Below, in pieces: positions 12,524-25,752 of a stretch of DNA of 64,000 bases (position 1 is its first letter; each line of letters begins with the position of its first letter). Under the pieces are notes generated by a model. The model saw only the letters and a program-made list of their open reading frames with translations, searched no databases and was not told the origin of the DNA. This DNA is from Begonia masoniana (lineage: Eukaryota; Streptophyta; Magnoliopsida; Cucurbitales; Begoniaceae): NCBI GenBank assembly GCA_022432975.1, contig CM039508.1, forward strand, positions 23,328,542-23,392,541, given 5' to 3'. A program made the translations under genes and the position numbers.

Positions 12524-14382
12524 TGTAACACACCAAAATTTATCTGTAAATTAAGAAATCAATTAGTTTCTTAATTCCATTAAAAGAACTAAATCAAACT
12601 CTAAATCAGAATCTAATCAATCAAAATCTCTAATTTCAGCATAAAATCGTTACCCAATTCAGCCATAATCTCAAGTCAATATGCTACAAAAAAGCAAAGA
12701 AATTATAACAGAGGAAAATCTTTCCTAAACTGGTCGATGAATCTTATCAAATTGGGTGATCAAATTCGTACCAATTTTCTAAGAAAAGAATTGAAATCCT
12801 TCAATAGAATTTAAGTCTGCTATGTGATAAGAGAAAATCACAGCAAACACACAAATCCCTTTCTCCCAAATTCTAAAAACAGAGAAATATTAAGAGAAAC
12901 TCTCACCTCGTCGGAACTGCCAGCCAACTACTCCGACCACCGCAGACTCGGGCGAAACCTCTCCCTCTCTCGGCCGGACGTTTCCTTCGGCAAATCTCCC
13001 CTCTCGGCCGTAGCCCAATCTTTATCAACCGAAGCACCTCCCGACGACAACATACCACGCAACGTAGGAGGTAGAGTTCTTCGCAATACTCCTCTCTCGC
13101 TCTCTCTGTTTCTCACTCTCACTCTCTCTTTCTCTTGGCAGAACACCACGAAAAGGTAGAAAGCAACCAGAAAGTTTATTCTAAACTGAACCGAACCACA
13201 AGCTAGAACCAGACCCACATTGTGACCCGAACCGGCCCAAACCCGAAATTGTTCAATCATATATTTTAGGATAGTTAAGGACGCTCAAATCAATTCAAAA
13301 ATCCAATGCTAGGATTTTATTGGTAATGAATCCTTACCCTAATTATTTTCAAAAATAATTGTTTTGGAATAAAATTTAAATGTCCCTAATTTGTAGGCAA
13401 AGAAAATCAATGCAACGCTCAGGAAATATACCTAAAACCCTATCATCTATCTCTCTCGAAATCCAAGTAAGTAAAATACTGAGTTTTTCAATATTTTGGC
13501 TGTAGGCCCTACATCATGAAACATATATTAAATTATTTTCTTTAAAGTATTTAATTTTGTTAATTATGTGATTATTTGGACACGCATGTATAGGGATTGA
13601 CATAGGAAGGTAGAAAAATAAAAATGATAGGTCATGATGCATGAGTGTATGAAATGCATGAAAACGAATGGAATTGACGGAACGCATAAGATGACTAATG
13701 AGAGCCTGAACACATGGTTATTGAGATGACTGATGAAACTTTATGAGGGTAAGAAACCGCTAGTTTTTTGAAAGCCTGAACGCATGGTAAAGATCGGAAA
13801 ATGAGTTCCATCCATTATGTAACTTATGAAATTTGGTAATGTATGCAATTAAAGTCACATGCACGTGTTTTTACTTATTGAGTTTATCTCACACATTAGT
13901 TTTGTGATGTATGTGAATTTTTATTTGAGGAAGAAATGACGCTGATTGAGAATTTGTCAGAGGCGGGCGAGCATATAGAGGAGGATGTTGTCGTCAATTT
14001 TGAATAAAAATTTAAAGTTATGCTTTTATATCCTTTTAAAAAGATATTTTTATATTTAGTTGCATTTAAATTTATTTTGTTTTAAATTTGAATAATTTAT
14101 TGCATCAACTGTTGAACTTTTATTAAATATTGGTTTTTTTTTAAAATTTATTAATGAAGTTTTATTTAATGTTTGTTTAGCATTTAATTTTCTAAACATT
14201 TATTGATATTAATTTCAAAGTTTCCGCTTATTAAATGATTTTTGTTATTTTTAATAATTTTGAATTAAGAAAATTAGGGTTTTATAACGATCCAATTTAA
14301 CCTAATTTGTAAATCAATTTGAGAAAAATTTTTAGGGTTTCAAATTGGAGAAAAATTGAAAATAAATTTTGGGGTCGTAACA
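12524..14382 (+). repeat. 5' LTR of RT-A
   Basis: Starts TGTAACACAC and ends GGGTCGTAACA. It is paired with 23575-25448 by continuous similarity. The predicted intron donor is at 13467, arm 1 at 13508-13522 and arm 2/acceptor at 13899-13913 (the acceptor here reads GATGTATG, so AG is lost). After it an acidic open frame EFLFEEEMTLIENLSEAG and beyond runs to TAA at about 14005. Confidence 0.93.
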
Positions 14383-14384
14383 GT

Positions 14385-14398
14385 TGGTATCATAGCTC
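14385..14398 (+). other. Primer binding site of RT-A
   Basis: TGGTATCATAGCTC two bases after the LTR, close to the plant initiator-Met tRNA complement TGGTATCAGAGC. Confidence 0.88.
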
Positions 14399-14627
14399 TA
14401 TATTTTTAAACGGTTCTGTAGACTACTATGTATGCTCATCATGCATCTGGAAGATTGTCGATCAACAAGTAAGTATTTTGTTTCATCATCTATTTATTTT
14501 ATTTTATTGTGATAGAAATTTATTTGATGAATTTTGTGATATAATTTATAGTACATTCGTATTTAATTACTACCCAAATTAGAATAAATTCTAAAAGAAA
14601 ATAAATAAATCCTCATGATGTAAACCT

Positions 14628-15654
14628 ATGACAAACCGTAGAAGAAATAGTACCGAGTGTGATGCTATTCTCGATCGAATGATAGACGTAATTGAGAGAC
14701 AAACTAGACAAATTGAACAGGTAATGCAGATAACGACTGTCACGGCCCAAGCGGCTACTACCACAGCCCAGGCAGCTAACGCACAGGTAGTGAGCGCACA
14801 GACCCAGAATGTGAATAGACCACGACGCATGGACATCGACCTCGAGAGGTTTCGAAGATTGGATCCTCCAACCTTTGATGGTAACTTGACTGATATGGCA
14901 GCCGCTGAGGATTGAATCAAAATAATTGACGAGATATTCGAGCATGCCAAGATTGTGGAGACAGAGAAGTTGTCATGTGCGTCCACAATGTTCAGGAGGG
15001 ATGCATGATATTGGTGGGACTCGGTGAAGGTAATGTATCCAGATACTACTATTACATGGCAGCAATTTAAGGAACTCTTCTACGAAAAATACTTTGCCGA
15101 TGCTGTGAAGGATGCAAAGATGGAAGAATTCATGTCCCTGAAACAGACTGGAAGTGTCATTGAATACGTGCACAAGTTCGATCAACTCTCTCGCTTTGCC
15201 TCGCATATGGTAAGCAATGAGACTTTGAAAATAAAGCGTTTTGTTCAAGGATGTCAACCTCCACACTTCACGAGACACCCCATTTGCTGCAGTAGTTGAA
15301 AAAGCCCTTAAAACAGAGATTGGAGAACAAAAGATCTCCAAAGCTCAAGAATATCGAAGAAGATTCAGCCATGCAACACAGTCGACAAAGAATAAACTGC
15401 TACCACCGCAATGGGCTGGATCAAAATGGCCAATGACCAATGATGTTGCCAGTGGAGCCTCCAATTCTATTAAAAGAGAACCATTGAATCAGACAGCTAT
15501 ACCTTCCATACCAACATGTCCCACTTGTAAGAAGACACATACTGGAGACTGCCGAGCTAGAGTAATGACTTGTTTTAAGTGCGGTCAAGTTGGACATTTT
15601 ATCAAGGATTGCCCTAAAAATGGCCAGGATCAGTTGCTCGGGTTTACGCCATGA
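14628..15654 (+). pseudogene. RT-A gag, broken
   Basis: Capsid-type gag followed by a CCHC zinc knuckle CFKCGQVGHFIKDC near 15574-15615. Two Trp-like positions are stops (TGA near 14913 and 15008), and a frameshift lies near 15280. The N-terminal part has an Ala/Thr/Gln-rich coiled segment (about 14735-14810). The start at 14628 is the first ATG after the primer site that opens this frame. Confidence 0.88.
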
Positions 15655-15852
15655 CAAAGGAGGAAGCTGAAGGAAATGCAACTGTAGTAATAGGTGTGCT
15701 TCTAATTTCTGGAGTACCTTCCTTTATATTAATTAATTCTGGGGCAACTCATTCTTTTATATCCCTTATGCATTCAATAAAATTAAATAAGGTAATAGAA
15801 CCTTTAGAACATAAGTTGGGAGTAGCTACACCTTCAGGTATAGTAATGCTCG
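15651..15852 (+). pseudogene. RT-A protease, first part
   Basis: Carries INSGATHSF where active retropepsins have D in the first position of D-S-G, so the catalytic Asp is replaced by Asn. The frame is cut by the solo LTR starting at 15853 and resumes at 18176. Confidence 0.85.
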
Positions 15853-16501
15853 TGTAAAGCCCCAAAAACGACTCTCTCTTTAGTACTATCTCATCCACAT
15901 GAACTAATTTCCTTAATCCACTACATACTCCTAATCCCATTTGTTAGGCACCACGGTGTCCTCCCCAAAAATTTCGGCAGAGTGACGCCTGAAAATGGCG
16001 CCCCCAAAATGTTAAGTACCTGCATAACACAAATCCAGAATATCCCAATCCATCTAACCAATCTACGAAATCTCCAAACAATCATCATAACAGAACGAAA
16101 ATGCTATCGACCAAAATGAAGAAAGTCCACAGTATAGGGTGACATATCACCCTGAACTATGACTACATACAACTAATAATCAATGCCCCAAAACAAACAA
16201 AAGAAATCTTAATCCTTATCATCACTATGCCACGGCTCCATGAGTCGGGTCGCCCTAACACTACCATCAGCCGGGGCCCTGGTCGCACAACACCAACCAC
16301 GCATCTACTCCAGAGCAGGCTCTCGATACTCACCTTCCTCCTGTACGGTACCTACACCACAGAACACACGGTAAGCTCAAAGCTTAGTAAATAGAGTGCT
16401 GAAAGTAAATATGAAGTATGAAAATTAGTTATGTAATCCTAACACATGTACGTCTCTACACACGTTGTCATCACCTCACCGCATCGCATCTCACCGAGAT
16501 T

Positions 16502-16860
16502 TGGAATGTAACCGCACTGGGCAGTCAGTCCGTACACTGCACTGTTTACCGGCACGTCACTGCCGTCCCAGTTCCTCCAGGAACAGGGTCCATAAGTCAC
16601 ACCCAAAACCCCCTATCCCAACTCGAAATGTAACTGCTGAGACAGTCGGAATATACACCGCACTGCCATCGGCACGTCGCCACCACTCCAGCTCATCCCG
16701 GAAGCGGGGCCCACAGGTCACATTCCAGCCAATGTCTCGACTCGAAGTGCAACCGCCTGGGGCAGTCAGCCAATACACCATACTACCACCAGCACGTCGC
16801 CACAGCTCCAGCTCGTCCCGGAAGCAGGGCCCACAGTCACACTCCAGCCCACTGTTGCAT
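16502..16860. repeat. About 120-bp tandem repeat, 3 copies
   Basis: Three similar units, each with a GTAACYGC-like start, a GGCACGTC/AGCACGTC box and a CCCGGAAGC-type box; starts near 16505, 16627 and 16746. It lies between the arms of the solo LTR. Confidence 0.85.
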
Positions 16861-17927
16861 GTCCACACCGTACCTCACATCCACTACTCGCCCTCCGTGC
16901 TTAAAAACATGCTCAAAATATTTTGCGCAGCTTTTAAAACATGATGCATGCTGACCACAACCAACAAACTACGACTCCACATGCGCATCACATCACAAAC
17001 TTACCTACGACCCACAACATGCACAAGACTCACAACATACATACAACTGTGGTGTAGGCCCTTCTGGGCGACTCTCAAGCATTTACAACCACACTACTTC
17101 TTACCTGGCATCCTAACTCGCTCGGGTTTACCACGTAGCGTCACTTACGGCTTCACCTAGCATAATTAAAAATCCTCGTTAATACTTAGGCTTACAATCA
17201 CCAATTCAACCTGAAACTAATGTTTCTAACTTAACCCGACTCATACCCAACTAAACGGGTCACTAACTTGGTTTGGTTAAAAAAATAGTTTGAAACTTTG
17301 AACGCGCGTAACTTTTTCTACGCTTATCAAAATGACTCGATTTCGGCGGCCACGTACTCCCCTAACTACCTAGTTTAACATACAATAAGAGAATTTAAAA
17401 CGAATAATCATAGCCAGGTCAAAACTCTCAAAAACAGAAACGGTTTTTAGGAATTCCAATTTCCCATTTTTGGTTTTTCAACAAACTCATTAAATCCATC
17501 ACCAATTTATCACATTCTAACCTATTAAGCATAATTTAACCAAATCTGAGGTTTCCAAATTCAGAACCCGAACCACAGCCCCCCTCCCTTTGCTCTCGGC
17601 TTCACCCCTGAAATAGGGGTATTCCAGCCCACTGAGGATCGCTCATCGCACACCCCAATTCCCCCTTATTTTCGTCGCCAAAACAACAAGAAAAACTCGG
17701 CCAACATGCTCCATCAATCAGACCACACCTTGGCCGCGCATAAGAGAGGAAACAGGGAGAAGAACTAACCTCTTTTTGTCCAATTCGTGCATGAAATTGA
17801 AGGGGAAGAGTGGGGTTTCAGTTCGCCGGAGTTCGCTCGTTGGAATGGTGGCCGAAACGTCAGGGTTGCCGAAGGAAAATGCCGGACTCTCTCTTTCTCT
17901 CTCGCCAGGGCTCGGGTTGCAAACAAA

Positions 17928-17962
17928 CTGAATGGCTTCTTCATGAAGCCATTCAGTTTAAA
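17928..17962. repeat. Perfect 15-bp stem-loop in the LTR
   Basis: Arms AAACTGAATGGCTTC and GAAGCCATTCAGTTT around TTCAT. It is placed about 210 bp from the sense 5' end of the LTR, like the hairpin at 39227-39257 in another LTR. Confidence 0.9.
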
Positions 17963-18175
17963 ATGTATTTTTTTTAATTAACTAATTTACTACATTGCCC
18001 TCGCGCGTTTGAACTTTTGTATTTCTGTTAAGTTTGCGCCCTCTCAACCTAATCTTTTGGAAAATTCTCTTCCAAATTAATTCCTAAGCTTTATTAGTCT
18101 AATTAGCCTGTTAAAATCTTTCACGGAACTCTAACAGGACTTAAATTTATTCGGTAAATTTTCTGGGTTATTACA

Positions 18176-19828
18176 GCCTGCCGACTCTATTATTTAAAGA
18201 TGCAAAGTTCATATTAGAGATAGAGAATTGGTAGTAGACCTGACTATTTTGGCAATGCAAGATTATGACGTAATTCTTGGTATGGATTGGCTAACCAGAC
18301 ACTATGCAACCATTGATTTTCACAAGAAGGTCGTAAGATTTCAATTGCCTGAAGATGAATTGTTTTTATTTCATGGCGATAAGAAGGGTTCGAGAATTCC
18401 AGTTATATCATCATTACGAGCACAACGATTATTGAACTTTGGATGTCTTGGATTCTTGGCAAGCGTTGTGTGCACTCAAACCAATGAAGCAACAACATTA
18501 GATAAGGCGCTGATAGTTCGTGAATATCCAGATGTCTTCCAAGATGATTTAACGAGTTTGCCACCAGCTAGAGACGTAGAATTCGGCATTGATGTTTTAC
18601 CTGGAACGGCACCAATCTCTAAAATTTCATATAGGATGGCACCAATTGAATTAAAAGAATTGAAGATTCAACTCGATGAGTTACTAGAAAAAGGATTTAT
18701 TCGACCAAACTTTTCGCCATGGAGAGCACCAGTATTATTCTTGAAAAAGAAGGATAGATCTATGAGAATGTGCATCAATTATCGAGAACTGAACAAAGTC
18801 ACCATAAAGAACAAGTACCCACTCCCAAGAATCGACGACTTATTTGATCAATTAAAGGGCGCTGGAGTTTTCTCGAATATAGATCTCAATCTGGCTACCA
18901 TCAGCTAAGAACAAAGGATGATGATGTACCCAAGATGGCATTTCAGACAAGATATGGCCATTATGAATTTTGAGTTATGCCATTTGGATTAAGTAATGCC
19001 CCGGCCGTCTTTATGGATTTAATGAATTGGTATTCAAGAAATTCTTAGATGAATTTGTGATTGTTTCTATCGACGATATTCTCATCTATTCAAAGAGTGA
19101 GGAAGAGCATGAAGGACACTTAAGAATTGTTTTATCGACCCTAAGACACGAAAAGTTGTATGCTAAGTTTTCAAAATATAAATTATGAATAAAAGAAGTA
19201 GCTTTTCTCGGTCACGTGATTTCAAAGGAGGGTGTATTGGTAGACCCAAAAAATATCGAAGTAGTTAGTAAATGGTCATAACCCAAAAATGTGGCAGAAG
19301 TACGAAGCTTCCTTGGTCTTGCGGGCTATTACAAGATATTTGTGGAAGGATTTTCGAAAATAGCCACATCGCTCACTAGACTCACCAAAAAGGGTACTAA
19401 ATATTTATGGACTGAAGAATACGAACAAAGCTTCAAAAAACTAAAAGAAATATTTTAGCACCAATACTCACTATACCATCTGAAATAGGAAAATTTGTAG
19501 TCTATAGTGATGTCTCAAAGTATAGACTCGAATGTGTACTTATGCAAGAAGGAAAAATTGTACCCTATGCCTCCAGATAGTTAAAAGATCACGAGAAGAA
19601 TTACCCAACTCATGATTTGGAACTTGCAGCAGTTATATATGAGCTCAAAATTTGGAGACACTATTTATATGGAGAAAGATGTGAGATTTACACCGATCAT
19701 AAGAGTTTAAAATATTTTCTAACAATAAAGGACTTGAATATGAGACAACGCAGATGGTTGGAATTAGTTAATGATTATGATTGCAAAATTATATATCCCC
19801 CTAGAAAAGCAAACGTGATGGTTGACGC
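18176..19828 (+). pseudogene. RT-A protease end, reverse transcriptase and RNase H start
   Basis: Begins with the protease end (ILGMDWL near 18270), then RT with [18 protein letters not shown] and, after a frameshift near 18890, SIDDILIYS (about 19062-19090), whose two catalytic Asp residues are kept. RNase H follows ([19 protein letters not shown], about 19615-19680). Further stops lie near 18970, 19187, 19280 and 19457. Cut at 19829 by another solo LTR. Confidence 0.9.
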
Positions 19829-21951
19829 TGTAACGCCCCGAGTTTTCTGAACCCGGTTTGTCACACAAAATCCCGTACATGACTAAAAATTTCAACCATA
19901 TTTTTAGAACTTGCAGCGGAAAATCATTTAAGCAATAATAGAGTTAAACAAAACCATAAAAACAGTGTTTGAATATTCGGTTGGAATATATATATAAAAA
20001 AAATAACCGGGCAAGAGGAATAAAAGTTTAAATCGCGAAATACTTTAAGGGTTGCGAAAGTCAAGGGCATCTGCCGCTGGGCAAAGTCAACGGAAGAGGC
20101 TGAAACAGATAGTAAAAGGCTTCTTCCGGTGAAAAACGACAAAATACACTCTATATCTTCCGATGACGTCAGCCAGATGATTTCCTTCATCCGATCGACT
20201 CTATTCTACATCCACCGATGACTAAACAACAAAAATCTATTCTACATCATCCGGTATGTTTAACAAACGACATCCTCCGGTAACTAAACGACAAGACTTC
20301 AACTACATCTTCCGGTAAGCCTATTACACGACATCCTCCGATCGCTAAGCAACAAAACATAATACCCACTCATACCGATAGCGCAAAATCTACATCTTCT
20401 GATAGAATTAAACCTACATCATCCGATGACTTTACTGAAAATATTTTCCGATAGAATTAAACCTACATCATCCGATGGCTTTACTGAAGACATCTTCTGA
20501 TAATCGACATTCTATAACTTGACCTCTACCGATAGACATCATCTACCGATAGTGAACAGAGCGACATACCAGCAACTTCTTACTATACAACACAACTCTA
20601 CTACAGAAAGGAATTTACTCACTTTGCCGAAACCATCCAGAAAACAATTCAAGCCAATGCATTACTCAAAAACCAGCAAGTACCAACATCAAATCCCAAC
20701 AGAATACTATTATCAGAAAAAAAAACTCAAAAACGAATTCAAAACATTGAAGTCACTACTGTCATGGAAACTCAACATATTTAATTTGAAACACTGTCAA
20801 CTAAACTTTCACACCTACAGACATCAGTTAATCCGCCTCATCAGTATTCCAGTTCGAGACAGGGAAGTGCTCCTCCAACTCCATCTATTCATCAGTAAAC
20901 TCCGGGGATTCACCTGCAGTATCCTCAACACTTACATCACAAAACTCATCTATTAGCCTAATGCTAAGTAAGTAAAGCAATAATGAAATGATATACTGAA
21001 ACATGAATCCTGAATATGCAGTTTCTACTTTCTCATCTCAGTTGCACATCGTTTATTTACTGATCAGATCCCTTGATTCCCTTGGGAGTGAGATCAATTC
21101 TCCCAATGTTATACATCCTCTTCATCAATTAAGGGGTGGATGAATTCCCTTAATAGCTATTCTGATCCCTCAGTTCCCTTGGGAGTGGGATCAGTTCTCC
21201 CAATGTTATAAATCCTCTTCATCAGTTAAGGGGTGGATTAGTTCCTTTAACCGCCAATGCATTTCAATCTGTACATGTCTTTCCATAATGATACATGAAA
21301 GTTCATTTTCGTAATTCTTTCAAAAACATGATGCATATCATACAGAAAATACTCAAACATGCATAAACCTACTGTTTTGTGATGTAGGCCCGAAGACACA
21401 CACAATACTTCACTTACCTGGATTCCTGGGGATTGTTTGGGTTGCTAACCACTTCGGGTTTTGCTCAACCTAAAACCGTAGATAGTGTATTAGTTAAACT
21501 TCATTCTAAACTATTCGGGAGTCTAAGAAAATTAGTTTGGAAGCTCAGATCTTTGTGTATTCCCGATTCCGCACTAAACCCGAGACTACACTCAGTCACA
21601 ATACTCCCAAAACACATACATTGCACTCCCTCTGCTATCTAACCGTCTAGTCATAAAGAAAGATGAAGAAACTCACCTAAGTCGGAGAAATCGCTGGAGA
21701 AATCGAAGGGAGGGCCTCCTAGCGCACTCTGCTGAACTGAGGAGCTGGGAATCGAAAAGAATTTGGAAAACAGTGGCGGCTACAATGCATTAAACCCAAA
21801 ACCTCTTTCCTTAAATACGTTATCCACTTTTCAAATTGCTAATTACTCTATTGCCCTTGAATAGTCATTAACTAACCTAATCACTTTTTCTCCCAATTCA
21901 TCACATCATAATTGGTAAATTAAGTTTGATTTAATAGAACCGGGTGCTACA
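19829..21951 (-). mobile_element. Solo LTR, 2123 bp, nested in RT-A
   Basis: Starts TGTAACGCCC and ends GGGTGCTACA. Flanks GACGC (19824-19828) and GATGC (21952-21956) differ by one C-to-T change. It splits the RNase H end of RT-A. Sense order (minus): donor at 21417, arm 1 at 21374-21388 (GTTTTGTGATGTAGG on the plus strand), arm 2 at 20931-20945, then the acidic frame VEDTAGESPEFTDE and stop. The sense 3' part (20150-20530) is rich in CATCTTCCG/CATCATCCG words. Confidence 0.9.
21063..21245. repeat. 97-bp tandem repeat, 2 copies
   Basis: Units start GATCCCTTGATTCCC (21067) and GATCCCTCAGTTCCC (21164). Both sit between the arms of the enclosing solo LTR. Confidence 0.88.
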
Positions 21952-23535
21952 GATGCATTAAGTAGAAAAACCTATTCAAGTGTTTCGACACTAAGTTCGA
22001 TTCCGAAAAAGTTAGTTGAAGAGATGCAGAAATTTGACATGAGATAGTACCTCCCAGATTGATTGAGAGATTATCTGCGATGACGCTACAACCAAGCTTG
22101 TTTGAACAGATTAAAGACAAACAACATGGCGATATTTTCCTATGTAAGCTAAGCGATCAATTGAAAGGTGGGAAGGTATCAGAATTTTCTATGTCGGAAG
22201 ATGAAGTTATTAAATTTAAGAAAAGTTGGTGTATACCTAACGATACCAAACTGAAAGGAGTTATATTAAAAAGAAGCACACTCAACTCCATACTTAGTAC
22301 ATCCTGGTGCAACCAAAATGTATCAAGATTTGAAGCAACATTATTGGTGGGGAGGATTGAAATTGGACGTGGCCAAATTTGTTGAAAGATATCTTACATG
22401 TCAACAAGTCAAAGTGGAACATCAAAGACCTACTGACATTTTAAAACCGTTATTTGTACCCCAGTGGAAATGGGAATATATCACGATGGATTTCATTATT
22501 GGACTTCCAAGATCAATTAAAAATTATGACTCTATTTGGGTGATAGTTGAGAAGCTGACAAAATCGGCACATTTTAGTCTTGTACGGACTACCTTTAATA
22601 TGGATCAATATGCTCAAATATATATTATGGACATCATCAGATTACATGGTATGCCTATCTCTATAGTTTTGGATCGAGATACTCGTTGCATGTCAAAGTT
22701 CTGGAAGAGCTTGCAAAAAGTAATAGGCACTCAATTAAATTTCAGTACAGCTTTCCACCCTCAAATGGATGTGCAGTCAGAAAGAACGATTCAAACCTTG
22801 GAAGACATGTTAAGAGTTTGTGCTATCGATTTTCAAGGGAATTGGTGTAAAAATTTACCACTAGTAGAGTTTTCTTATAACAATAGTTACCAGACTTCAA
22901 TTGGAATGATGCCTTATGAAGCACTTTATGGTAGAAAGTGTAGATCCCAGTACATTGGGATGAGGTTGGTGAAGACATTCTTGTTGGACCTGATATTTTG
23001 AGACAAACTGCCGAGATTGTTATTTTAATTAAAAAGAGGATTCTTGCAGCCCAACGTAGACAGAAGAGCTATGCAGATATAAGAAGGAGAAAATTAAAAT
23101 TTGCTGAAGGTGATCAAGTATTTTTGAAAGTTTCTCCAATGAGAGGTGTTATGCGGTTTGGAAAGAAAGACAAATTAAGCCCAAGATACATTGACCCATT
23201 TACAATCTCAGCAAGAATTGAAGAAACTGCTTATGAGCTGAATTTACCAGAGTCACTCAAGCAGGTTCACAACATGTTTCATATCTCGATGCTGAAGAAA
23301 TACGTTCCAGCCCCCTCATATATTTTGCCAATGAGTTTTGGAGAAATTGTGCTCAATCCTAATATATCTTACGAAGAGAGACCGATTCAAATTCTGGAAT
23401 CAGAAGAAAGAGAACTACGAAATAAGAAGGTCTTGCTTGTAAGAGTTCTATGGAAAAATTGAAATGTTGAATAAGCAACCTGAGAAAAGGAAGAAGAAAT
23501 GAGAAGATTCTATCCAGAGCTTTTCAGGTAATTGT
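21952..23535 (+). pseudogene. RT-A RNase H end, integrase and chromodomain
   Basis: After the end of RNase H (DALSRKT) the integrase has a zinc-finger CQQVKVEHQR stretch, the core with Asp in MDFIIGLP, Asp in LDRDTR and Glu in SERTIQ (D-D-E all present), then the C-terminal domain and a chromodomain-like end from about 23350 (SYEERPIQILESEERELRNK, VLLVRVLWKN). Frameshifts near 22310 and 22970 and stops near 23461 and 23472 disable it. Confidence 0.9.
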
Positions 23536-23561
23536 TTAAATTTTACGGACGAAATTTCTTT

Positions 23562-23573
23562 AAGGAGGGTAGA
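23562..23573 (+). other. Polypurine tract of RT-A
   Basis: AAGGAGGGTAGA immediately upstream of the 3' LTR start TGTAAC at 23575. Confidence 0.8.
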
Positions 23574-23574
23574 T

Positions 23575-25448
23575 TGTAACACACCAAAATTTATCCCCAA
23601 ATTAAAGAATTAATTAGTTTCCTAATCCCATTTAAAGAAGTAAATCAAACCCTAAATCAGAATTCAATCAATGAAAATCCCTAATTTTAGCACAAAATCA
23701 TTAGCCAATTCAGCCCTAATCTCAAGTCAATATTCTACAAAAAACAAGGAAATTATAATAGAGGAAATCTTTCCTAAACTGGTCTGTGAATCTGATCAAA
23801 TTGGGTGATCAGATTCGTACCATTTTTCTAAGAAAAGAATTGAAATCCTTCCCTAGAATTTAAGTCTGCTCTGTGATAGGAGAAAATAAAAGCAAACACA
23901 CAAATCCCTTTCTCTCGAATTCTGAAAACAGAGAAATATTAAGTGAAACTCTCACCTCGCCGGAACCGCCAGCCAACTACTCCGACCATCGCAGACTTGG
24001 GCAAAATCTCTCCCTCTCTCGACCGGACGTTTCCTTAGGCAAATCTCCCCTATCGACCGTAGCCCAATCTTTGTCAACTGAGGCACCTCCCGACGACAAC
24101 ACACCACGCAACGTAGGAGGTAGAGTTCTTCGCGATACTCCTCTCTCGCTTGATTTCTCACTCTCTCTCTCTCGGCAAAACACCACAAAAAGTAAGAAGA
24201 AGGCAGCCAGAAAGTTTATTCTAAACTGAACCGAACCACAAGCCAGAACCAGACCCACATTTTGACCCGAATCGGCTCAAGCCTTAAATTGTTCAATCAT
24301 ATATTTTTAGATCGTTAAGGACGCTCAAATCAGTTCAAAAATCCAACGCTAGGATTTTATTGGCAGGATTCCCTACCTTAATTATTTTCAAAAATAATTG
24401 TTTTGGAATAAAATTTAAATGTCCCTAATTTTTAGGCAAAGAAGATTAATCCAACGCTCGAGAAAGATACCTAAAACCCCATCCTCTATCTCTCTCGAAA
24501 TCTAGGTAAGTAAAACACTAGGTTTTTCAATGTTTTGGCTGTAAGCCCTACATCACGAAACATATATTAAATTATTTTCTTTAAAGCATTTAATTTTGTT
24601 AATTATGTGATTATTTGGACACGCATGTATATGCATTGACATAGGAAGGTAGAAAGATAAAAATGATAGGTCATGATGCATGAGTGTATGAAATGCATGA
24701 AAATGAATGGAATTGACATAACGCATGAGATGACTAATGAGAGCCTGAACACATGAGATGGCTAATGAGAGCTTGAATGCACGGTTATTGAGATGGCTGA
24801 TGAAACTTTATGAGGGTAAGAAACCGTTAGTTTTCTTAAAACCTGAACGTATGGTAAGCATCAAAAAATAAGTTCCATCCAACATGTAACTTTTAAAGTA
24901 TGAAATTTGGTAATGTATGCAATTAAAGTCACATGCATGTATTTTTACTTACTAAGTTTATCGTACGCATTAATGTAGGTGAATTTTTATCTGAGGAAGA
25001 AATGACGCTGATCGAGAATTTGTCAGAGGCGAGCGAGCATACAGAGGAGGATATTGTCATTGATTTTGAATAAAAATTTAAAGTTATGCTTTTATATCAT
25101 TTTAAAAAGATATTTTTATATTTAGTTGCATTTAAATTTGTTTTATTTTAAGTTTGAATAATTTATTGCATCAACTGTTGGACTTTTATTAAATATGTTT
25201 TTTTTTTAAAAATTTATGAATAAAGTTTTATTTAATGTTTGTTTAACATTTAATTTTCTAAACATTTATTGATATTAATTTCAAAGTTTCCGCTTATTAA
25301 ATAATTTTTGTTATTTGTAATGATTTTGAATTAAGAAAATTAGAGTTTTATAACTATCCAATTTAACCTAATTTGCAAATCAATTTGGGAAAAAATTTTA
25401 TAGTTTCGAATGAGAGAAAAATTGTAATTAAATTTTGGGGTCGTTACA
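23575..25448 (+). repeat. 3' LTR of RT-A
   Basis: 1874 bp, starts TGTAACACAC and ends GTCGTTACA, followed by TGTAT. Donor at 24506, arm 1 at 24547-24561. Most of arm 2 is lost here, but the acceptor AATGTAG|G remains (24972-24979). The acidic frame (EFLSEEEMTLIENLSEAS and beyond) ends at TAA 25071-25073. The ATGAGATG repeat near 24720-24800 has one unit more than in the 5' LTR. Confidence 0.93.
24979..25073 (+). other. Putative LTR-encoded acidic C-terminal ORF (RT-A)
   Basis: Directly after the acceptor TGTAG, about 31 acidic codons stay open to TAA. The copy in the 5' LTR (about 13913-14007) differs at several residues, mostly conservatively (I/V, D/N, G/S), with no stop. Coding status is inferred. 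Confidence 0.4.
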
Positions 25449-25453
25449 TGTAT

Positions 25454-25752
25454 ATTCAATATGAATCTTTCTTTTTATGAATTGTGTAGTCAATTCATTT
25501 CAAATAAGTTGCATCTTGCCATAGAGCTGATGTTATACTGAAATAGAAAACGGGAATAACTAGTTATAGTAAGTATGAATAGGCTAAATGAAATCAAATT
25601 GATTGTTTTGATACATACATATGTTTTATAAACCACTTGTCTTAGTTTCTATTTTGGATTAATAAATTATTATCATTATAGTCATTATAGATAAACAAAG
25701 GATACAAACAAAAATAGAATAATATAGATAAGAATTCTAATCATTCTCTATC
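25454..25752. other. AT-rich flank, no gene seen
   Basis: Host sequence downstream of RT-A, formerly joined to 12523. No coding similarity recognised. Confidence 0.5.

Larger units (their letters stand above)
15853..18175 (-). mobile_element. Solo LTR, 2323 bp, nested in RT-A
   Basis: Starts TGTAAAGCCC and ends GGTTATTACA. Flanks are GCTCG (15848-15852) and GCCTG (18176-18180), an imperfect duplication consistent with age. It splits the protease of RT-A. In sense (minus) order: donor at 17104, arm 1 at 17047-17058, a 120-bp repeat array, and arm 2 at 16351-16362 (CCTACACCACAG). The acidic frame after the acceptor reads TVQEEGEYREPALE then stop. Confidence 0.88.
12524..25448 (+). mobile_element. 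RT-A: complete but inactive Ty3 chromovirus (Tekay-like), TSD TGTAT
   Basis: A full element with LTRs at 12524-14382 and 23575-25448, a primer site, gag-pol and a polypurine tract. Exact TGTAT flanks are at 12519-12523 and 25449-25453. Removing two nested solo LTRs leaves about 8.5 kb. The order protease, RT, RNase H, integrase, chromodomain defines a Ty3 chromovirus; the Tekay/Del-like assignment is from motif recognition. The reading frame has several stops and frameshifts, so it cannot move by itself. Confidence 0.93.

Noticed and set aside
12824..13159. 111-codon frame and its minus-strand shadow, repeated at 23873-24229
   Set aside because: It lies in the leader part of both RT-A LTRs and is explained by the LTR pair; the two copies share stretches but no family is recognised.
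16465..16944. 159-codon basic Ser-rich plus-strand frame
   Set aside because: It spans the 120-bp repeats in the antisense direction of a solo LTR; the openness follows from the near multiple-of-three period.
15848..18180. Exact target duplication for the LTR at 15853
   Set aside because: The flanks GCTCG and GCCTG differ at two positions. The insertion is supported by the interrupted protease frame, but the duplication is only called imperfect.
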